Shown here in pieces: positions 8,951-19,294 of a stretch of DNA of 64,000 nucleotides (positions are counted from its first letter, which is position 1; every line of letters begins with the position of its first letter). The stretch is from an uncultured Alistipes sp. (GTDB lineage: Bacteria > Bacteroidota > Bacteroidia > Bacteroidales > Rikenellaceae), in the NCBI GenBank assembly GCA_938014215.1, contig CALLRW010000017.1:67384-131383 (forward strand), written 5' to 3'. Under the pieces are notes generated by a model. It was not told the DNA's origin and did no database searches. It saw nothing but the letters and a program-made list of their open reading frames with translations. The translations under genes and the position numbers were made by a program.

Positions 8951-9067
8951 CCCACCGGCTGAGATGCCTTTCTTGTGGTCCCCCGGCTGAGACACGCTCC
9001 GCAACCCGCCCCTGCCAAAGCACTCGTCACGCGGCCCCAACCCAAGCACTCTTCTCGCGGCCCCCGG
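8951..9067. repeat. Degenerate short tandem repeat 3' of hppA
   Basis: Similar GC-rich segments of about 26-32 bp follow one another (two CCGGCTGAGA-headed units, then two units containing AAGCACTC followed by CGCGGCCCC). The array lies between the hppA stop and its terminator. Confidence 0.5.
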
Positions 9068-9077
9068 CGGACGGCGG

Positions 9078-11294
<2,217 letters not shown>

Positions 11295-11329
11295 ATCAGG
11301 TAGTTGTTTGGTGATCGGCTTTATAGATA

Positions 11330-11337
11330 TAAAGGTA
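11330..11337 (-). promoter_or_regulatory. -7 box for hppA
   Basis: The minus strand reads TACCTTTA, 36 bp before the ATG at 11294. No clear -33 box at the usual distance. Confidence 0.55.
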
Positions 11338-11474
11338 CGAAATTATTGCGAAACCTGTGTCGGTCAGGGTGATATTTCCGCAAAAAAAGCACCGCCGCTC
11401 CGCGCAGTCCGCCGCTCGGCCGGAAAAGGTTGTCCGAAACGGGAAACCGGGCGGGACGTTTTCGAAAATTTGGC

Positions 11475-11482
11475 TACCTTTG
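11475..11482 (+). promoter_or_regulatory. -7 box for mgtE
   Basis: TACCTTTG is a full match to TAnnTTTG. It predicts transcription from about 11489 and therefore a leader of roughly 200 nt before mgtE. The -33 element is weak. Confidence 0.6.
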
Positions 11483-11593
11483 CAACGGATTTACCGCCGT
11501 AGCAGCTGCCACGGCCGGCAGTCCCGCAGAAGGGACCGCCTCCCGCAGGTCAGGGCGGAAAATCGATTGTCAAACCTCTAACACACCCGTATC

Positions 11594-11650
11594 ATGGACG
11601 AAGGCCCGGATCAAAACCGCGAATTCACCGATTTATTCACGAATCCGTAA
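11594..11650 (+). CDS. Candidate 18-residue leader peptide in the mgtE 5' UTR
   Basis: ATG at 11594 opens a short frame ending in TAA at 11648-11650, encoding MDEGPDQNREFTDLFTNP. It lies wholly within the predicted leader of the Mg2+ transporter gene and in a different frame from it. The acidic, proline-containing N-terminus recalls enterobacterial MgtL (MEPDP...), where acidic/proline-rich starts destabilise ribosomes at low Mg2+. The stop is 13 nt before a hairpin that covers the mgtE ribosome-binding site. Function is inference; no Shine-Dalgarno precedes it, which is normal for Bacteroidota. Confidence 0.4.
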   Translation: MDEGPDQNREFTDLFTNP

Positions 11651-11663
11651 GGGGTCCGGCCGC

Positions 11664-11691
11664 GGTCTCCTGCGGATCAAACCAGGAGATC
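11664..11691 (+). promoter_or_regulatory. RNA hairpin sequestering the mgtE ribosome-binding site
   Basis: GGTCTCCTG (11664-11672) pairs over nine positions, one G-U, with CAGGAGATC (11683-11691), which contains the AGGAG Shine-Dalgarno 8 nt before ATG 11697. A competing partner exists upstream: CCGCAGG (11543-11549) is perfectly complementary to CCTGCGG (11669-11675), part of the sequestering arm. The leader could therefore switch between RBS-closed and RBS-open states. Confidence 0.55.
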
Positions 11692-11696
11692 ATGCC

Positions 11697-13076
11697 ATGA
11701 AAGAGATCAAAAGGCAACTGTCGCTCCCGGCCGATGCCCCCACGTGGGAGCTCCGCCGGGAACTGGCCGCACGGAACCCGGTTCAGGCGGCCCGCATCCT
11801 CATCGATTCACCCTCCGAAGAGAGCGTATGGCTCTTCCGCGCACTCCCGACTCCGGTCGCCGAGCGCATCTTCCGCGCACTCGATCCGCCGGAACAGAGC
11901 CGGTTCATCGGGCGCATTGCCGAGCTGCTCGGACGCATTGCCGGGAGTCAGGAGCCGGAGCAGGAGATCGACCCGGACTCCCCGCATGACGAGCTGCCGG
12001 GATGTGTCGTCCGGCGTCTGCTCGAGGTGCTCCCGGCCGAAGAACGGGAGGCCCTCGCCCGCTTCGCCGGCTATCCCGAAGCATCGATCGCCCGCGACAT
12101 GAGCGCCGGATTCATCGCCCTGCGCCCGGAGTTCACCACCGAAGAGGCGCTCGAACAGATCCGCCGCTACGGCGCCGGCAGCCGCTCGATCGAGCGGCTC
12201 CATGTCGTGGACCCGGAGTGGCACCCGCTCGGCGTCATCCGCATCCGCGACCTGCTGCTCGCCCCGCCCGGATGCCGGATCGCCCGGCTCACCGTCCGCA
12301 GCTGCCCGGTTCTCCGCACGTCGGACGACCGCGAGGAGGTCGCCGCCCGATTCCGCGGCGAAGGCTCCGACTCGCTGCCCGTCACCGATTCGGCCGGGTG
12401 TCTGCTCGGGGTGGTATCCCCGGATGAAATCCGCGAAATCGAACGCGAAGAGGCCACCGAGGATTTCCAGAAGTTCGGCGGTTCCGAGGAGCTCGACCTC
12501 TCCTACACCCGCACTCCGCTGCTGTCGCTCGTCCGGAAACGCGCCGGATGGCTCGTCGTCCTCTTCCTGAGCGAGATGCTCACCGCCTCGGCCATGGGAT
12601 ACTTCGACGACGAGATCGCTCGCGCCGTGGTCCTCGCCCTCTTCGTCCCGCTGATCATCTCCAGCGGCGGAAACTCCGGATCGCAGGCCGCCAGTCTCAT
12701 CATCCGCGCCCTGGCCCTCGGCGAACTCTCGCTCCGCAACGGCTGGTATGTCCTCCGCAAGGAGCTCCTCTCCGGACTGCTGCTCGGCGCCATCCTCGGC
12801 ACCATCGGATTCGTGCGTATCCTCCTCTGGCAGCAGTGCGGCTTCTACGACTACGGCCCCTACTGGGCGTGGGTCGCCACGAGCGTCGCCGTGTCGCTGA
12901 TCTTCATCGTCCTCTGGGGAACCATTGCCGGAGCCATGATCCCCCTGCTGCTCAAGCGGATCGGACTCGATCCGGCCACCGCTTCGGCCCCCTTCGTCGC
13001 CACGCTCGCCGACGTCACCGGACTGATCATCTACTTCTCCGTGGCGGCCCTCTTCCTGAGCGGGAAGCTGCTCTGA
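11697..13076 (+). CDS. mgtE: Magnesium transporter MgtE
   Basis: The 459-residue protein has the MgtE layout: an N-terminal helical superhelix (about 1-130), two CBS domains (about 135-270, including LGVVSPDEIREIE) and a C-terminal five-helix channel domain with the pore signature SSGGNSGSQAASL. It is a Mg2+-gated divalent-cation channel in the inner membrane; the cytosolic domains close the pore when Mg2+ is plentiful. ATG 11697 was chosen for its good Shine-Dalgarno (AGGAG at 11684-11688) and its family-typical N-terminus, although the frame is open further upstream. The leader suggests translational control. Confidence 0.93.
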   Translation: MKEIKRQLSLPADAPTWELRRELAARNPVQAARILIDSPSEESVWLFRALPTPVAERIFRALDPPEQSRFIGRIAELLGRIAGSQEPEQEIDPDSPHDELPGCVVRRLLEVLPAEEREALARFAGYPEASIARDMSAGFIALRPEFTTEEALEQIRRYGAGSRSIERLHVVDPEWHPLGVIRIRDLLLAPPGCRIARLTVRSCPVLRTSDDREEVAARFRGEGSDSLPVTDSAGCLLGVVSPDEIREIEREEATEDFQKFGGSEELDLSYTRTPLLSLVRKRAGWLVVLFLSEMLTASAMGYFDDEIARAVVLALFVPLIISSGGNSGSQAASLIIRALALGELSLRNGWYVLRKELLSGLLLGAILGTIGFVRILLWQQCGFYDYGPYWAWVATSVAVSLIFIVLWGTIAGAMIPLLLKRIGLDPATASAPFVATLADVTGLIIYFSVAALFLSGKLL

Positions 13077-13104
13077 AACCGCCCGCCCCCCTGGAACGAA
13101 AGAA

Positions 13105-13130
13105 CCGGGATCCGACGCATCGGATCCCGG
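13105..13130. terminator. Bidirectional terminator between mgtE and nqrF
   Basis: An 11-bp perfect stem (13105-13115 with 13120-13130, loop CGCA) lies between the convergent stops of mgtE (13076) and nqrF (13159). A short T run follows on the plus strand (CTCTTTT) and a weaker one on the minus strand. Confidence 0.8.
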
Positions 13131-13158
13131 CTCTTTTCCGGTCTTCGGACTCCTCCGG

Positions 13159-14421
13159 CTAGCTGCCGAAGTTGTCGTAGAGGATGTTCTCAGGCGGCAC
13201 GCCCAGCGAATCGAGCATCTTCACCACCGACGAGATCATCATCGGAGGTCCGCACATGAGGTAGATGCAGTCCTCCGGAGCCTGATGGTGCTTCAGATAG
13301 TTCTCGTAGAGGACGTTGTGTACGAAGCCCGGCGTATAGGGGATACCTGCGGCATCGGCCTCCGGATCGGGACGGTCCAGCGCCAGGTGGAACGAGAAGT
13401 TGGGGAACTCCTTCTCGATCTCGTGGAACTCGTGCAGATAGGGAGCCTCCTTCAGCGCACGCGCTCCGTACCAGAACGATACCGGACGCTTCGTCTTCTC
13501 GGTCTTGAACAGGTGCATGATGTGGCTGCGCATCGGAGCCATACCGGCACCACCGCCCACGAAGATCAGCTCCTGCGTGTCGGGCAGGTTGTCCGGCAGG
13601 AAGAACTCGCCGTAAGGACCCGAGATCGTCACCTTGTCACCCGGCTTGCGCGAGAAGATGTACGACGAGCAGATACCCGGGTTCACCTTCATGAACGCTC
13701 CGGCGGCACGGTCGAACGGCGGCGTGGCGATACGGATGTTCAGCATGATGATGTTGCCCTCGGCCGGGTGGTTGGCCATCGAGTAGGCGCGGAACGTCGG
13801 CTCGGGGTTCGTGGCCACCAGATCCCACATCTTCATCTTGTCCCAGTCGGCACGGTACCTCTCGTCGATGTCCATGTCCGAGAACTTGATCTGGTCGTAC
13901 TTCGGAATGTCGATCTGGATGTAGCCGCCGCTGCGGAACTTCAGGTTCTCACCCTCCGGCAGCTTCACCACGAACTCCTTGAGGAAGGTCGAGATGTTGC
14001 GGTTCGATACCACCGTGCACTCCCACTTCTTCACGCCCAGCACGGCCTCCGGTACATGAATCTTGAGGTTCTCCTTCACCTTCACCTGGCAGCCCAGACG
14101 CCAGTGGTCCTTGGCCATCTTGCGCGAAATGAAGCCCGTCTCCGTGGGCAGGATGTCACCACCGCCCTCCAGTACCTGGCACTTGCACATGCCGCACGAA
14201 CCGCCTCCGCCGCACGCCGAAGGAAGGAATACCTTGTTGTTGGCCAACGTCGAGAGAAGCGTCGATCCGCTCTCGGTCGTGATGACCTTCTCTCCGTTGT
14301 TGATGTCGATCGTCACGGCGCCCGACGTGGTCAGCTTCGCCTTCGCGTACAGCAGCAGAGCCACCAGCACCAGCGTGATCACCAGAAAGGCTACGATCGC
14401 TATTAAAATCGTTGTTGTCAT
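13159..14421 (-). CDS. nqrF: Na+-translocating NADH:quinone reductase subunit F
   Basis: The 420-residue protein is the NADH-oxidising entry subunit of Na+-NQR. An N-terminal membrane helix (TILIAIVAFLVITLVLVALL) is followed by a plant-ferredoxin-type 2Fe-2S domain (ACGGGGSCGMCKC, with a further Cys near residue 110), an FAD-binding domain (RAYSMANHP) and an NADH-binding domain (FVGGGAGMAPMRSH, LMCGPPMM). Electrons pass from NADH through FAD to the 2Fe-2S centre and on to the other subunits. Last gene of the six-gene nqr operon. Confidence 0.97.
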   Translation of the reverse strand: MTTTILIAIVAFLVITLVLVALLLYAKAKLTTSGAVTIDINNGEKVITTESGSTLLSTLANNKVFLPSACGGGGSCGMCKCQVLEGGGDILPTETGFISRKMAKDHWRLGCQVKVKENLKIHVPEAVLGVKKWECTVVSNRNISTFLKEFVVKLPEGENLKFRSGGYIQIDIPKYDQIKFSDMDIDERYRADWDKMKMWDLVATNPEPTFRAYSMANHPAEGNIIMLNIRIATPPFDRAAGAFMKVNPGICSSYIFSRKPGDKVTISGPYGEFFLPDNLPDTQELIFVGGGAGMAPMRSHIMHLFKTEKTKRPVSFWYGARALKEAPYLHEFHEIEKEFPNFSFHLALDRPDPEADAAGIPYTPGFVHNVLYENYLKHHQAPEDCIYLMCGPPMMISSVVKMLDSLGVPPENILYDNFGS

Positions 14422-14440
14422 GGTTGCGAATTCTCTTAGT

Positions 14441-15049
14441 TTAGAACTGAATACCCGAGAAGATCATGAAGGCGATACCCATCAGACCCGTGATGATGAA
14501 GGCGATACCCGGACCCTTCAGCGCTGCGGGAATGTGCGAGTAGGTCGTCTTCTCGCGGATGGCCGCCATCATCACGATCGCCAGCCACCAGCCCAGACCC
14601 GAGCCCAGACCGTAGACGACCGTCTGCCAGAACGACGTCAGCTCGCCTGCATCGACCTTCTGCTGCATGAAGAGCGAACCGCCCATGATGGCGCAGTTCA
14701 CCGCAATCAGCGGCAGGAAGATACCCAGCTGGCTGTAGAGCGTCGGCGAGAACTTCTCGACGATCATCTCAACCAGCTGTACGAACGCGGCGATCGTGGC
14801 AATGAAGACGATGAACGACAGGAAATTCAGGTCCACGCCCGGAACCAGTGCGTCGGCCTTCAGCACGTATTCATACAAGAGGTAGTTCAGCGGCACGGTC
14901 ATCACCATCACGAACGTGACGGCTGCTCCCAGGCCGAGAGCCGTCTTCACGCTCTTCGACACGGCGATGTACGAGCACATGCCGAAGAAGAAGGCGAAGA
15001 CCATGTTGTCGATAAAGATCGACCGGATGAAGATATTCAATGATTCCAT
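14441..15049 (-). CDS. nqrE: Na+-translocating NADH:quinone reductase subunit E
   Basis: The 202-residue protein has six predicted membrane helices, the usual NqrE topology, with conserved Cys in FFGMCSYIAVSK and in VNCAIMG that bind the iron centre between NqrD and NqrE. It forms part of the Na+-pumping membrane core. It is separated from nqrD by 11 bp and from nqrF by 19 bp. Confidence 0.96.
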   Translation of the reverse strand: MESLNIFIRSIFIDNMVFAFFFGMCSYIAVSKSVKTALGLGAAVTFVMVMTVPLNYLLYEYVLKADALVPGVDLNFLSFIVFIATIAAFVQLVEMIVEKFSPTLYSQLGIFLPLIAVNCAIMGGSLFMQQKVDAGELTSFWQTVVYGLGSGLGWWLAIVMMAAIREKTTYSHIPAALKGPGIAFIITGLMGIAFMIFSGIQF

Positions 15050-15060
15050 ATGTTATCCTC

Positions 15061-15687
15061 CTATTTTTCCTGTAAGTCCTTGTTGCGCGAACGGTGCACC
15101 CAGATGATGCAGCCCACGATGATCAGCGCCATCGGCGGGAACAACATCAGACCGCAGTTCGAATAGAATCCGCCTTCGGCCATGTACCAGCTTTCGGGAA
15201 TGATGCGCAGCCCGAGCAGCGTGCCCGAGCCCAGCAGCTCGCGGAAGAAGGCCACGATGACCAGAATCAATCCATATCCCAGACCGTTGCCGATACCGTC
15301 GAGGAACGACACCCACGGCTTGTTGCCCAGGGCGAAGGCCTCCACGCGGCCCATCACGATACAGTTCGTGATGATCAGGCCGACGTAGACCGACAGCTGT
15401 TTCGAGACTTCATAGACATAGGCCTTCAGCACCTGGTCCACCAGGATCACCAGCGCGGCGATCACCACCAGCTGGACGATGATGCGGATACGCGCCGGTA
15501 CGCCGTTGCGCAGCAGCGACATCACCAGGTTCGAAAAGCCCGTGACGACCGTCACGCTCAGTGCCATCACGATTGCCGGCTTGAGCTGTACCGTAACGGC
15601 CAGTGCCGAGCAGATACCCAGGATCTGCACGATGACCGGGTTGTTCGCGGAGAACGGGCCCGTCAGGTATTTCATGTTGTTACTCAT
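15061..15687 (-). CDS. nqrD: Na+-translocating NADH:quinone reductase subunit D
   Basis: The 208-residue polytopic protein is homologous in plan to NqrE, with the paired Cys motifs [10 protein letters not shown] and TNCIVMGR. Start MSNNMKYL at 15687 fits the family and overlaps the nqrC stop by 8 bp, suggesting translational coupling. ATG at 15699 would add four residues. Confidence 0.95.
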   Translation of the reverse strand: MSNNMKYLTGPFSANNPVIVQILGICSALAVTVQLKPAIVMALSVTVVTGFSNLVMSLLRNGVPARIRIIVQLVVIAALVILVDQVLKAYVYEVSKQLSVYVGLIITNCIVMGRVEAFALGNKPWVSFLDGIGNGLGYGLILVIVAFFRELLGSGTLLGLRIIPESWYMAEGGFYSNCGLMLFPPMALIIVGCIIWVHRSRNKDLQEK

Positions 15688-16540
15688 TGCTTTCTGCATT
15701 TTCTTCGTTAGACACTTCAGCCGTTGCAGCCTCCGGTGCGGCGGCGGCCTGACGCTTCGACTCCAGCAGCGGCAGGTAGTTCTCCAGGCTGTTGTAGAGC
15801 ATGGCCGTCACGCCGTCCGAGGTCTTCGTACCGCCCGAGATGGCATCCACCTCGTGGGCCGGATCCTTCGCCCCGCCCTTGCGCAGCGTCACCGACACGA
15901 ACTTGTCGCCTTCGAAAATCGTCTTGCCGACGAATTTCGCCTGATACTTCGGCGTAGCGATCTCGGCTCCCAGACCCGGGGTCTCACCCTTGTGGGCCAT
16001 GATGATACCCGAAATCGTGTTCATGTCCTTCTCCAGAGCCACGTAGCCCCAGACCGGACCCCACAGACCCATGCCCGTCACCGGGATGACCATGCGGCCG
16101 TCCTTGGCCTCGAAGACCGGGAACTTGCCCTCGGCGAAGGCCGTCGGCAGGTCGTTGAGCAGCGCGAAGACGTCGCCGTCGACACGCTGGCCCTCCTTGT
16201 CGACCACGTAGGCGTCGATGAACTGGTCGTACGACTCGTTCTCGGCCGAAAGCGACGAGAGGATGTTGCGTTTCTTCTCGTTCAGGTCGTTGGCATCCTG
16301 GCGCGGCTTGAGGGCCAGAGCGGCCACCGACAGCAGGATGGCGACGATCACCACCATCACCGTCGAATAGAGTATAATATAGGCGTTGCTGTTCGTATCG
16401 CTGAACAGACCCTTCTTTTTGGGTTCCGTCACCTCGGTGAATTCCGAAGCCGGAGCGGCGCAAACGGGACACTTTGCGGGGGCGGCGTCACCCTCGTGGA
16501 TATAGCCGCAAACGTTGCATTTGAATTTTTTCGTTGCCAT
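15680..16540 (-). CDS. nqrC: Na+-translocating NADH:quinone reductase subunit C with N-terminal rubredoxin-like domain
   Basis: Residues about 1-40 form a rubredoxin-like iron-binding domain with Cys8-x2-Cys11 and Cys24-x2-Cys27 ([12 protein letters not shown] and AKCPVCAAP). A linker, one membrane helix (about 53-75) and the periplasmic FMN-binding domain follow. Covalent FMN attachment is expected at Thr238 of DAISGGT, the ApbE flavinylation motif. The C-terminal 25 residues are Ala/Glu-rich. Ordinary NqrC starts just before the membrane helix, so the rubredoxin is an addition, read in frame from a good start 7 bp after nqrB. If folded it would face the cytoplasm, where it could pass electrons to or from Nqr. 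Confidence 0.93.
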   Translation of the reverse strand: MATKKFKCNVCGYIHEGDAAPAKCPVCAAPASEFTEVTEPKKKGLFSDTNSNAYIILYSTVMVVIVAILLSVAALALKPRQDANDLNEKKRNILSSLSAENESYDQFIDAYVVDKEGQRVDGDVFALLNDLPTAFAEGKFPVFEAKDGRMVIPVTGMGLWGPVWGYVALEKDMNTISGIIMAHKGETPGLGAEIATPKYQAKFVGKTIFEGDKFVSVTLRKGGAKDPAHEVDAISGGTKTSDGVTAMLYNSLENYLPLLESKRQAAAAPEAATAEVSNEENAESNE

Positions 16541-16546
16541 AATCCC

Positions 16547-17674
16547 CTATTTTGCGAGTTTCACACGTTTCTTGCGCCGCGAGATGTTCGCCTCGACCAC
16601 GAAGTAGTCGACCAGCGGTGCCAGCGCGTTCATGAAGAGAATCGAGAGCATCATGCCTTCGGGGTAGGCCGGGTTGACCACGCGGATCATCACGGCCAGC
16701 GCTCCGGTCAGCAGACCCACGATATACTTGCCCGTATTGGTCTGGGCCGACGTTACGGGGTCCGTAGCCATGAAGACGGCACCGAAGGCGAAGCCGCCGA
16801 CGATCAGGTGCCACCAGGCCGGATACTCCGTCACGCCCAGCGCCTGGAACAGGTAACCCATGGCCAGTCCACCGACGAAGACCGAGATCATCGTCCGCCA
16901 CGAGGCGATGCCCGTCACCAGCAGGATCACGGCGCCGATCAGAATGGCCAGCGTCGAGGTCTCACCGAACGATCCGGGGATCATGCCCAGGAAGGCGTCC
17001 AGCGGCGAGTAGGTCATCGTACCGGTCGACGAGAGCTGTTCGAGGGCCGTTGCGCCCGAGACGCCGTCGACCTGTGCGCCCATCATCGTCCAGTTCGAAT
17101 ACCAGACCGTCTCGCCCGACATCGAGGGCGTATAGGCGAAGAAGGCGAAGGCGCGGGCCAGCAGCGCCGGGTTGAAGACGTTCATGCCCGTACCGCCGAA
17201 GACCTCCTTGCCGAAGATCACGGCGAAGGCCGTCGAGACGGCGACCATCCACAGCGGCGTCGACACGGGGAAGATCATCGGGATCAGAAGACCCGTCACC
17301 AGGAAGCCCTCGTTGACCTCATGGCCGCGCACCTGGGCGAAGTAGAACTCGATGCCCAGACCCACGATGTACGACACGCACACCATCGGCAGCACGCGGA
17401 CCAGTCCGTAGAAGAAGGCCTGGAAGCCCTCCAGACCAACCTGCGAGCCCGTCCACCAGCATCCGAACAGGAAGGCCGGCATCAGCGCCAGCACCACGAC
17501 GATCATCGTACGCTTCATGTCGTTGCAGTCGCGGATGTGTGCGCCCTTCACGGTCGTCGTGTTCGGCACGAAGAGGAACGTTTCGAACGCATCGAACGTC
17601 GACTCGAGGAAGCCCAGTTTCCCGCCTTTCGAGAACGTGGGCTTGATATTGTCCATAAATTTGCGAAGTCCCAT
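16547..17674 (-). CDS. nqrB: Na+-translocating NADH:quinone reductase subunit B
   Basis: The 375-residue protein has about ten membrane helices and is the largest membrane subunit, carrying covalent FMN (expected on Thr209 in DGVSGAT) and riboflavin. It holds the Na+ pathway and part of the quinone site. It lies 2 bp downstream of the nqrA stop and 6 bp upstream of nqrC. Confidence 0.97.
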   Translation of the reverse strand: MGLRKFMDNIKPTFSKGGKLGFLESTFDAFETFLFVPNTTTVKGAHIRDCNDMKRTMIVVVLALMPAFLFGCWWTGSQVGLEGFQAFFYGLVRVLPMVCVSYIVGLGIEFYFAQVRGHEVNEGFLVTGLLIPMIFPVSTPLWMVAVSTAFAVIFGKEVFGGTGMNVFNPALLARAFAFFAYTPSMSGETVWYSNWTMMGAQVDGVSGATALEQLSSTGTMTYSPLDAFLGMIPGSFGETSTLAILIGAVILLVTGIASWRTMISVFVGGLAMGYLFQALGVTEYPAWWHLIVGGFAFGAVFMATDPVTSAQTNTGKYIVGLLTGALAVMIRVVNPAYPEGMMLSILFMNALAPLVDYFVVEANISRRKKRVKLAK

Positions 17675-17676
17675 CT

Positions 17677-19032
17677 TTAAGCCTCCTTGATCATTAAGTT
17701 AATACCGTCGCGGATGATCTGCTGGATCTCGATCTTCGAAGGATCGACGAACTCGCACAGCGCCAGATCCTCCTCCGTCACCTCGTAGATACCCAGATTC
17801 TCCATCTTGTCGATATCGCCCGCCAGGCAGGCCTTCAGCAGGTACATCGGGTAGATGTCCATCGGCAGATACTGCTCGTAGAGGCCCGTCACCACGAAGG
17901 GACGCTCGCCGCCGTTGAGGTTCGTATCCAGATCGTAGGCCTTGTGCGGGAAGAGCCACGAGAAGTAGGCCCGCGATACGGAGAACTTCTTCGTGCGCGG
18001 CATGGCCCAGCCCAGCAGCTCGTACTTGTTGCCCTCGGGGATGGCCGTCAGCTGGTTGGCGTAGTAGCCCAGGAAGCCGTCGAGCGAGGTCTTCGTACCG
18101 GTGAGCACGTTGCCCGAGATGAAGCGCACGGCATCGCCCTCCTTCTGTTTGCGGACGTTGCCGCGGACGATCGAGTCGACCTTCGCACCGGCGATGACGC
18201 GCACGTACTGCGGGTGTTCGATCTCGGAGCCTGCCACGGCGATGATCCGCGTCATGTCGACACGGCCCTCGTTGAACAGACGGCCGATGATGGCCAGATC
18301 CTGGATGTTGACCGTCCAGACCAGATCGCCCTTGTTGATCGGGTCGATGTGGTGGATCTGCACGCCGACGTTGCCCACCGGGTGCTTGCCGGCGAAGGTG
18401 TGCAGCTCGACGCCCTTGAGCTGGGCCATCTGACCCTCGTGGCCGGCCAGCATCGAGAGGTGAACCTTGCCCGGGGTGAGCTTGCGCATCACCTCGATAC
18501 CGGTCTGCAGGTTCCGCTGCTCGGACTTCAGCACGAAATTGTAGTCCGGAGCCTGGGGCGCCGAATCGAACGCCGAAATGAAGATGGACTTCGGCGTGTC
18601 GGCGGGGTTGGCGATGATGCCGTAGGGGCGCTGGATGAGCATCGGCCACAGACCCGACTGGAGCAACAGTTCGACGATCTGGTCGCGCGTAGCCTTCTCA
18701 GGGGTGCTCACCGCGAAGGACTCGTACTCCTGCTTGGAGTCGGGGGTCACCGTCACCGAGAGCACCTTGCGCTTCTCACCGCGGTTGATGGCCGACACCG
18801 TGCCGCTGACGGGCGACGTGAAGAGGACGCGCTCGCTGAACTTGTTGAAGAACAGCGGCGTTCCGGCCTTCACCCGATCGCCTGCCTTGACCAGCAGTTT
18901 GGGTGTCACACCCTCGAAATCCAGCGGCGAGAGGGCATACTCCGAAGCCTGCGGCGCATCGGCCAGCGACTCCTGGGGCTTGCCCACCAGATTGATGTCT
19001 AAACCCTTGCGTAAAGTAATGATTTTCGACAT
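17677..19032 (-). CDS. nqrA: Na+-translocating NADH:quinone reductase subunit A
   Basis: The 451-residue soluble cytoplasmic subunit starts with SKIITLRKGLDINLVGKP, typical of NqrA, and contains KAGDRVKAGTPLFF (biotinyl-like fold) and LLKACLAGDIDKMENLGIYE near the end. It binds quinone near NqrB. First gene of the operon, which runs nqrA-B-C-D-E-F with gaps or overlaps of at most 19 bp, all six genes present and intact. Confidence 0.97.
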   Translation of the reverse strand: MSKIITLRKGLDINLVGKPQESLADAPQASEYALSPLDFEGVTPKLLVKAGDRVKAGTPLFFNKFSERVLFTSPVSGTVSAINRGEKRKVLSVTVTPDSKQEYESFAVSTPEKATRDQIVELLLQSGLWPMLIQRPYGIIANPADTPKSIFISAFDSAPQAPDYNFVLKSEQRNLQTGIEVMRKLTPGKVHLSMLAGHEGQMAQLKGVELHTFAGKHPVGNVGVQIHHIDPINKGDLVWTVNIQDLAIIGRLFNEGRVDMTRIIAVAGSEIEHPQYVRVIAGAKVDSIVRGNVRKQKEGDAVRFISGNVLTGTKTSLDGFLGYYANQLTAIPEGNKYELLGWAMPRTKKFSVSRAYFSWLFPHKAYDLDTNLNGGERPFVVTGLYEQYLPMDIYPMYLLKACLAGDIDKMENLGIYEVTEEDLALCEFVDPSKIEIQQIIRDGINLMIKEA

Positions 19033-19149
19033 GGTTTAAGATTTTGAGTTATTTGTGTGTTTGGTTTCCGTCTTTTCCTGCAGCCGATCCTGCTGCGTGC
19101 AACCGCTGCCGGACCGCGCCCCGCTGCCGGAAACGGAGGGTTGTGCAGG

Positions 19150-19216
19150 CCGAAATTTCGGGTTGGATGCAGGCTCTTAGCTGTTAGCAGGCTAACAATT
19201 ACCGCGTGCGAAAGTA
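19150..19216 (-). promoter_or_regulatory. nqr operon promoter and leader palindromes
   Basis: The minus strand reads TACTTTCG at 19209-19216, a near match to the -7 box, about 177 bp before nqrA. Just downstream in the transcript are a perfect hairpin GTTAGC/GCTAAC (19183-19196) and a 12-bp palindrome CCGAAATTTCGG (19150-19161). Either may be an operator or a 5' stabilising structure. Confidence 0.45.
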
Positions 19217-19278
19217 CGAAATTTTTTCCGAAAAAGCCATCCCTGCGACCATTATTTCCTAAATTTACTTAAAATTCC

Positions 19279-19286
19279 TACTTTTG
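19279..19286 (+). promoter_or_regulatory. -7 box for the TatD-family gene
   Basis: TACTTTTG matches TAnnTTTG. Transcription would begin about 7 bp later, almost on the ATG at 19295, so the message may be nearly leaderless. Confidence 0.6.
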
Positions 19287-19294
19287 CCCGGAAA

